Of a stretch of 64,000 bases of DNA, positions 58,117 to 64,000 are shown in pieces (position 1 is the stretch's first letter; the number at the start of each line of letters is the position of its first letter). The translations under genes and the position numbers were made by a program. Origin of the DNA: Talpa occidentalis (taxonomy: Eukaryota; Chordata; Mammalia; Eulipotyphla; Talpidae); assembly GCF_014898055.3 (NCBI RefSeq), contig NW_023601543.1, positions 59,109,566 to 59,173,565 of the forward strand, in the 5' to 3' direction. The notes beneath the pieces are model-generated. The model saw only the letters and a list, made by a program, of their open reading frames with translations. It ran no database searches and was not told the DNA's origin.

Positions 58117-59271
58117 ATATTTAAATTTCATATTATCTGCAAGTACTTGTCCTAATATAAAGTTATAGCTATTGCACAATGTGTAGGTTTTCATTCTCTT
58201 AATATTAATGTTTTATAAATATGTCCATTATGATGATAAAGGGAAATGAATTTGAATTTGACTTTGAAGGAAGCAATAGCCTCTTCTTCCTCTTACACTA
58301 GGCATTAAAATAGTTTCACTTAGAAAGGGAATGAGTTTGTCAGGAAAACAAGTAATGTGTTTTCTGCTTTATTAAGATACATTCATCAACTTTCACTCAC
58401 TTGTTATGAAAGCCCCTCCCCCGACTCCATTGTGTATGCTGCCTTCATATCTCTCTGGTGCATTTATCGGGATATCTGAGTTGCTAGTCCACCCCAGATG
58501 AGATTCAACATCAAATGACATAATTAGATACATAGACATGAGAGACATACATTCTAAATGAATACCACAGGAGATCCAGACCACTCTGCTGGCCACACCT
58601 GCCATACCTTCTACCTTATGACCTCTCTTATCACGAGAAATATCTGCACAGTAACAAGCAAAAACAACCCCCATATTTATGATGTCTAAAAACAACAATA
58701 CAAACTCTGAAATCACCATGGAAACTGCCTCCCACTAGCATTTGCCTTTCAGAGATTTGAAGAAGCATTTATCTACAACAAATCAGCACAGGAAAGAAAT
58801 TTGAGACACATGACCCTAATTATGATGCCTATGCTTACTAGAAGGAGATTTATCAGGAAATAAAAGAAGACAGGGTCTTCAATCCAAACTTCATTAAACA
58901 TTTATTTCTAGAAGCTTTAACTTACCTGTCTCCCAGAAAAACCCTCCAAAGGAGCATTTAAAATGTAGCTTTTATAAGTGCCTGGATTTACATATTTCAT
59001 AAATATTTATATGTTAAAGTAATATGTATTTGCATTTTACTTTTGAAATTTGTTTTATTGATAAATTTGATATTTTTATGAGGTAAAACTGGTTGTCGGG
59101 AATGGAAAGTCAATTCCTAATGTGATGCCCTTAGAAGAAACAAACTCACATGATAGAATTTGACTTGTTAGGAACCAAGAAGACTGGTGTATCTAGGGTT
59201 GGCCTCATAAAGAATGGCAGTTTGTGGAAGTGGGTTGAAGGGGAAGCTTAAGAAAGAAAATAGGTGTTTAC
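58117..59271. other. No gene seen
   Basis: Unassigned AT-rich sequence. The minus-strand frame at 58,393-58,719 has no recognisable domain and lacks supporting features. Confidence 0.5.
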
Positions 59272-60836
59272 ACACAAAACACCCCAAATAGCCAAAGCAA
59301 TTTTGACAAATTAGAAAAGGAATGGAGGTATCATGCTCCCAAATTTCAAACTACACTATAAGGCAATAGTAATCAAAACAGCATGGTATGGAATAAAAAC
59401 AGACCCACAGATCAATGGAATAGCATTGTCAGCCTGGAAATAAACCCATCCTTATAAGGTTAGTTAACCTACAAAAAAGGAGCCAAGAGTATACAATGGA
59501 GAAAGGAAAGTCTGTTCAACAAATGGTGCTTGGAAACTGGACAGCCACATGCAGAAATATTAAACCAGACCACTCTCTCATAGCATACACAAAAATTAAA
59601 AATGGATTAAAGATTCAGATGTAATACCAGAAACCATAAAATACATAGAAGAAAACATAGGCAAAACATTCTATGTCATTGGCTTCAGGGATGCCTTTGG
59701 GGACTGGACTCCAATGGGAAGGAAAACAAAAGCAAAAGTAGATGGGACTACATCATATTGAAAAGCTTTTGTACAACAAAAGAAGCTATCATTGAAACAA
59801 AGGTCACTCAACAAGTGTGATAAAATGCTTGCACATTTTATATTTAACAAGGGGCTAATATTGAAGACCTACAAAGAACTCACACAACCTAACAAAATGA
59901 AAACAAAGGACCCAATCAAAAAAGCAGGCAAAAGAGCTAAATAGACACATCTTCAAAGAAGATATACAGATGGCCAACAAGCACATGAAAAAATATTCAG
60001 CATCACTTATCACCAGGGAAATGCAGATAAAAACTACAATGAGATATCACTTCAGCCCTGTGAGAATGGCCCACATAAAAAACCCAGAAACAACAAATGT
60101 TGCTGAGGATGTGGAGAAAAGGAACCCCCATATACTTTCAGTGGTAATGTTAACTGGTCCAGCCTTTATGGAAAACAGTATGGAGGTTCCTGAAAACACT
60201 AAAAATAGATCTACCTTATAAACACTAAAAATAGATCTACCTTATAATCTACCTTATAATCTACCTTATAAGCAATTCCACTCCTAGGTACCTACCCAAA
60301 GAATACAAAATCACTAATTGAATGGGATATATGCACTCCTATGTTCATTGCAACTCTATTTACAATAGCCAAGTTATAGAAACAATCTAAATGCTCATCA
60401 ACAGAGAATCAGATTAAGAAGCTAAAGTAGATAAAGAAGACATACACAATGGAATACTATTCAGCTATAAAAATAGATGAACTCTGGCCATCTGCTAGAA
60501 CATGGATGGAACTAGAGGGGATTATGCTAAGTGTAGTAAATTGGATAGAGAAAGATAAATACCAGATGATTTCACAACAACAAAGGAACTGGTAAAACTA
60601 AACCAATACAAACACCAGAAATATGACTACAAAATTAAGGCTGCTAGAGGGGGTAGGGAGGGTGGCAGTGGGAACAAAGGGGGTAGGTAGCCCAATGGCC
60701 TACAAAGAAGTACTATGAGTCATTTGGCAGTGGGAGTGGTGTGGTAACATACACCTGAGGAGGTATGAACCTATTTCCCTAAATCATGTATACAGTGTTT
60801 TAAACCAGTGTTACCTAATATAAACGATAAAGTACA
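59272..60836 (+). pseudogene. LINE-1 ORF2 C-terminal part and 3' UTR
   Basis: 5'-truncated L1 starting at 'ccaaatagccaaagcaattt'. ORF2 text is well preserved ('ggcaatagtaatcaaaacag', 'ggatgcctttggggactgg', 'gccatctgctagaacatgga'), including a frame at 59,970-60,221, but stops break it. The 3' UTR ends 'gttacctaatataaacg' with an A-run at 60,838-60,851. A 12-bp word, atctaccttata, is repeated near 60,208-60,271. Confidence 0.8.
60205..60272. repeat. Short tandem duplication inside L1
   Basis: atctaccttata occurs four times; the first two are part of a longer ~27-bp duplicated unit beginning aaacactaaaaatag. The repeat is absent from the corresponding text of the other L1s here. Confidence 0.85.
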
Positions 60837-60857
60837 AAAAAAAAAAAAAAACAGAGG

Positions 60858-61566
60858 TGTAGTTGTTGCTTCGGGCAATACCACACTGATAAAGAAACGG
60901 GAGTCAGTCATGGAGCAGGCTACATAATGCAGGATGCTGCTGAAGAGCAAGATCCTGGCTTTTTTATTGATAGAAGAATTATACAGCATCAGTTGTGAGA
61001 GGAGGGAGGAAAAAAGGAAAAGGGGAAGCCAGTAACTAGAAAATGTGCTGACATCTATGTTATTGGGGATTGTGAGTCTACTCTCCAGGTACTTCTCATC
61101 TGCTTGATGACTCAATATTGTAATTGAGATCAAGTTCGCGAGCCGAGCCATGATTTCAATCTTATCAACAAGGCATTCCACTGATCAACTTCTGGGGTCC
61201 CTTGTTATACATCGGTCCTCAGCTCCCCGGGTGTTCACAGTCATAACTCCTGATGTATATGTCAGGAGTACATTTTATGCATTGGTCATCAGCTCCCCCC
61301 TCCCCCACCCGGGCGTTCTCAGCCATACCTCCTGACGCATAGCCTTCCCAGCGTGATCCAGCTTCGTTCTCTTGATTGATTTGAAAGGCTCCTTGCAGGG
61401 TTGGGCTCCTGTACCTAACTGAGTGGGCCGTTCTGACCTTGCTAAGGAATTAGAACTGTAGGTAACAAAATGGTGGCCGAACAGGCTGGTTAGGATTAGC
61501 AGACCCACAGGTAGTGAGGACTGTTAAGGCTTTTTCTACTTGTAAACACCTTACCCTCGGGCAACA
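60858..61566 (-). mobile_element. Solo LTR, 709 bp, with tandem duplication in U3
   Basis: Minus orientation: 5' end TGTTGCCCGAGGG at 61,566, 3' end ...AACAACTACA at 60,858. The poly(A) signal on minus is near 60,961-60,968, and a CCAAT and TATA-like pair (minus ccaatgcataaaatg) lies near 61,271-61,285. A ~50-60-bp unit is duplicated (61,210-61,258 and 61,280-61,341). Flanks (cagagg and atgtta) do not match, so no target duplication was found. It follows directly after the L1 A-tail. Confidence 0.65.
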
Positions 61567-62949
61567 ATGTTACTGAATATATGGTTATAATAATATAATC
61601 ATTTTCCATATGTAATGTGAACTGAGCATATCTTAATATTTTAATTTTACCTAATATATGCTGTTACCTAATATCAAATGATAAAATATATTTAATGCAA
61701 AAAAGAAATTTTTTCTTTTATAATTAAAAATAAAATAGATGTTCACTGAAGTTATGTTAAAATTTGGAATCAACCTTGTTTGCAAAGTCACTAAGGTAAG
61801 AATAATTCTACCTAAGGTGAATGTAAGATTTTGATAAGACTTACTACCACAGGAGCCAACAGATCTGAAGGAGATCTGTATCAGCAAATGAAATTAGGGT
61901 GCATTTCCTCCTGGAGTTTTCATAATTTCTCCACCAGAACGCAATCTCCCTAACTTTCAAGCTCTGAAAGCATGTTGTGCCCCTCCTAAGCCACCTACTA
62001 TTTTGATATATGTTATATTATATATATAATACCTATATTTATATTTTATACATAATATATTTTATATATGTTATATTTTAACATATGACACATATAAATG
62101 TGTTTTCTGTAACATATATTGATTACATATGTTATGTATATTATATATAATATACAATATGCAATATATAATATACAGTATATACTATACATATGTTACA
62201 TATTATGTATTAATATTAATTATATATTAATATATATACCTCTCTTCTGAACAAAACCCTTTGAAAGTAAAGAAGACCACTTGTATATCTTTCATGCCCC
62301 ATAGCCCCCAACACAATTCCTTGCATATTGTGGGAGATTACATATTTTGTGAAAAAAATTAAGAAAGCCCTAGCTCCAATTAGTGCAAGATTAAGCCTAG
62401 GACACTTTTTAGTTCACAAGGAAGCTTTTTTTTTTTTTTTTAGAATAATCAAATGATCCCTAGAAAAGTAACCAGAAAGTGATCTCTGTAATGGGAAAGC
62501 TTGCTGATTAACTTTGCAATTTGCTGTTTTTCTTAAGAGTATTGAATGTGGAAAGTAATACACTTGTCTGTATGGTGTATTTAGCATAATACATATACAG
62601 TACAGTAAATATCAAGGAGGAAATTTATACCATTTCTTGCTAGAATTGACTACTAGAATATTCATCAGTAAGATAGTGACGACAATGACCTTTCAGTTAA
62701 TTTGAATTCTTGCATCTTTTCCAGAGAGTAGATGGGTTCTGAAAATATGACAACCCACAAATTGTCCACCAATTTACTTCACCTGGATGATCACCAGAGG
62801 CTATATATCACAGCAATGAATAAAACAGCTTGGAGAAGAAAATATGGAACAAATGCTAATTTTTCAGTTCACTAAACATTTGCTGATTATATATTTCTGT
62901 TTAGATCTTGGAGTTAGGTGCTGTGCTCTGAAGTAACAAAGATATATCA
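61567..62949. other. No gene seen; very AT-rich
   Basis: Includes a dense TATA/ATAT stretch at about 62,000-62,240 of imperfect units, and a T-run at 62,427-62,441. No gene or clear repeat family. Confidence 0.55.
62000..62240. repeat. AT-rich imperfect (TATA/TACATA) repeat
   Basis: About 240 bp of TATAT, ATATA and ACATAT words with many short palindromes; low complexity rather than a clean microsatellite. Confidence 0.85.
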
Positions 62950-63140
62950 AATAACCACTACTACCTATTAAGTACCTGCTAAAGGCCATGGACTTTAGAT
63001 TTACTTCCCATTGCAACCTTGTAACATACATATTGTTGCCCCATTTTATCAACAAGAAAATGGAGGCTCAGGAAAGTTAAGTAATTTTTCCAAAGTTACA
63101 TAGCTAGTCATTGATAAAATAAGGATTTCAACCTTGATCC
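62950..63140 (-). mobile_element. MIR SINE fossil
   Basis: Reversed MIR in order: 'attaagtacctgctaaaggc', 'attgttgccccattttatca', 'acaagaaaatggaggctcag', 'gttaagtaatttttcca', 'agttacatagctagtca'. Confidence 0.82.
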
Positions 63141-63504
63141 GCCTCTAAAATCCATATTTCAATGGAACCATTGTTCCCCCCTTTAAGGAGTGCTGAGTCA
63201 CTTTTATTCTCATTTACATAGTTAAATGTTAAATTATACAATAATATAATACCAAATCATCTATATGAGTTGGTATTTTGCTCTCAACTAGGTTATAAGT
63301 TCCCAGAGGATAGAGAACATATTATGATTCTTTAACTTCTCTCAAACTGCACTGTGGTGTTGAACACATAAAAGATAACCCATAAGTACTAGTGCTCATA
63401 AATTTTCCTTCAGTCTGATTTCTCAAGCATAAGTCAGATAATACTTGTCATCCAAATGTTAAGAAAAGAAAGGAAAATGATATTGTTTGATAATAGCTTA
63501 TATT

Positions 63505-63665
63505 ATTTGACCATCTGATACATGTCATCTGATTTAATCCTCAACCCCCTACAGTAGGTATTCTCATTCCCATTTTGCAAATAGAAAACTGAGGTTTAGA
63601 AAATTAAGTGTCTGGTCCAAGGTCACAGAACCAGTAATTGATGAAGTAAGAATTTAAATGTCATT
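63505..63665 (-). mobile_element. MIR SINE fossil
   Basis: Reversed MIR: 'catctgatttaatcctcaac', 'gtaggtattctcattcccat', 'tttgcaaatagaaaactgag', 'gtccaaggtcacagaacca'. Confidence 0.82.
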
Positions 63666-64000
63666 TGTTCACTGTCTCTTCATTTCTATGACCCAATAGA
63701 TTATAAAATACACCTTTGATTTAATGTGAATTAAAAAAAAATAAAAATGCTACCATTTTAAATGCATAGGTCTATTGGAAATTCTATTCCAGTTTCAGAA
63801 TGGGAAAATGGGGGTCTCAAGGGGCAAGAAAATACAGTACACTATATTTAAAATATGTTTTAGAGTTTCTTTTGAATGATGATGTCAAAAAACACAAGGA
63901 GAACATCTATACTACAGTATTAATGGTATTTAGCAAAGTGCTGGAAATATTGGAAGCTTAGATATTCATTCATTGCATGTGTGAATTATGGGCTTCGTGT

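Noticed and set aside
1..64000. CRISPR array, operon or bacterial mobile element
   Set aside because: The window is mammalian: LINE-1, Pol III SINEs, ERV LTRs and MIR/L2 fossils throughout; direct repeats here are microsatellites or target duplications.

Overview
This window is non-coding, repeat-dense nuclear DNA from a placental mammal. I found no intact cellular gene, exon, tRNA or rRNA, and every longer open frame I examined falls in a repeat or lacks family features. The base is an AT-rich intergenic or deep-intronic sequence filled with LINE-1 of several ages, a tRNA-derived SINE family (14 copies), solo LTRs of at least three endogenous retrovirus families, and old L2, MIR, MER5A-like and MaLR fossils. 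The SINE has a tRNA-like head (A box, B box GGTTCGATCCC), a unique body, and a tail of AATAAA repeats, a TCTTT Pol III terminator and an A-run. These are marks of the 'T+' class of SINEs. The head resembles the tRNA-Glu-derived SINEs of Cetartiodactyla, so my best guess for the source is a camelid (Vic-1-like SINE). That is inference and not proven here.

Layout. 1-2.4 kb: an L1 3' end, then mostly unassigned DNA. 2.4-9.0 kb: one ancient plus-strand L1 broken by a 624-bp solo LTR (4,040-4,663), a ~1-kb LTR-like insertion holding a ~400-bp polypyrimidine tract (5,199-6,187) and a younger L1 3' fragment. 9-17.9 kb: low-repeat DNA with two SINEs, a processed RPL9 pseudogene (12,174-12,867), MIR, L2, MER5A-like and MaLR fossils, and an 80-bp inverted duplication. 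18.0-24.0 kb: a minus-strand insertion bounded by a perfect 17-bp target duplication. It joins an L1 5' part to ~0.63 kb of non-L1 sequence with its own polyadenylation signal and A-rich tail, and was later hit by two LTRs, two SINEs and a short L1. 22.2-28.2 kb: five solo LTRs of a single ERV family, each with a 5-bp duplication. 28.6-31.4 kb: head-to-head L1 pieces. 32.4-33.5 kb: a solo LTR with three tandem CCAAT boxes. 34-40 kb: SINEs and unassigned DNA. 40.3-44.3 kb: an old L1 containing a 5'-inverted (twin-primed) L1, which itself contains a SINE. 47-49.3 kb: a minus-strand L1. 49.4 kb: a SINE with an ~86-nt 3' extension inside its target duplication. 51.4-53.1 kb: L2. 53.1-56.4 kb: old L1 and an L1 5' UTR. 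57-58.1 kb: an old LTR-like stretch and a SINE. 59.3-61.6 kb: an L1 3' end abutting a 709-bp LTR. 62-64 kb: AT-rich repeats and MIRs.

Two themes stand out. First, several retroinsertions carry sequence that is not part of the element: the L1 at 18-24 kb and three SINEs whose tails run past their own terminator to a second T-run followed by A's. Second, unrelated LTR families here share hairpins, CCAAT or enhancer-like tandem repeats and purine-rich microsatellites. All family names come from memory of consensus features and were not checked by search.
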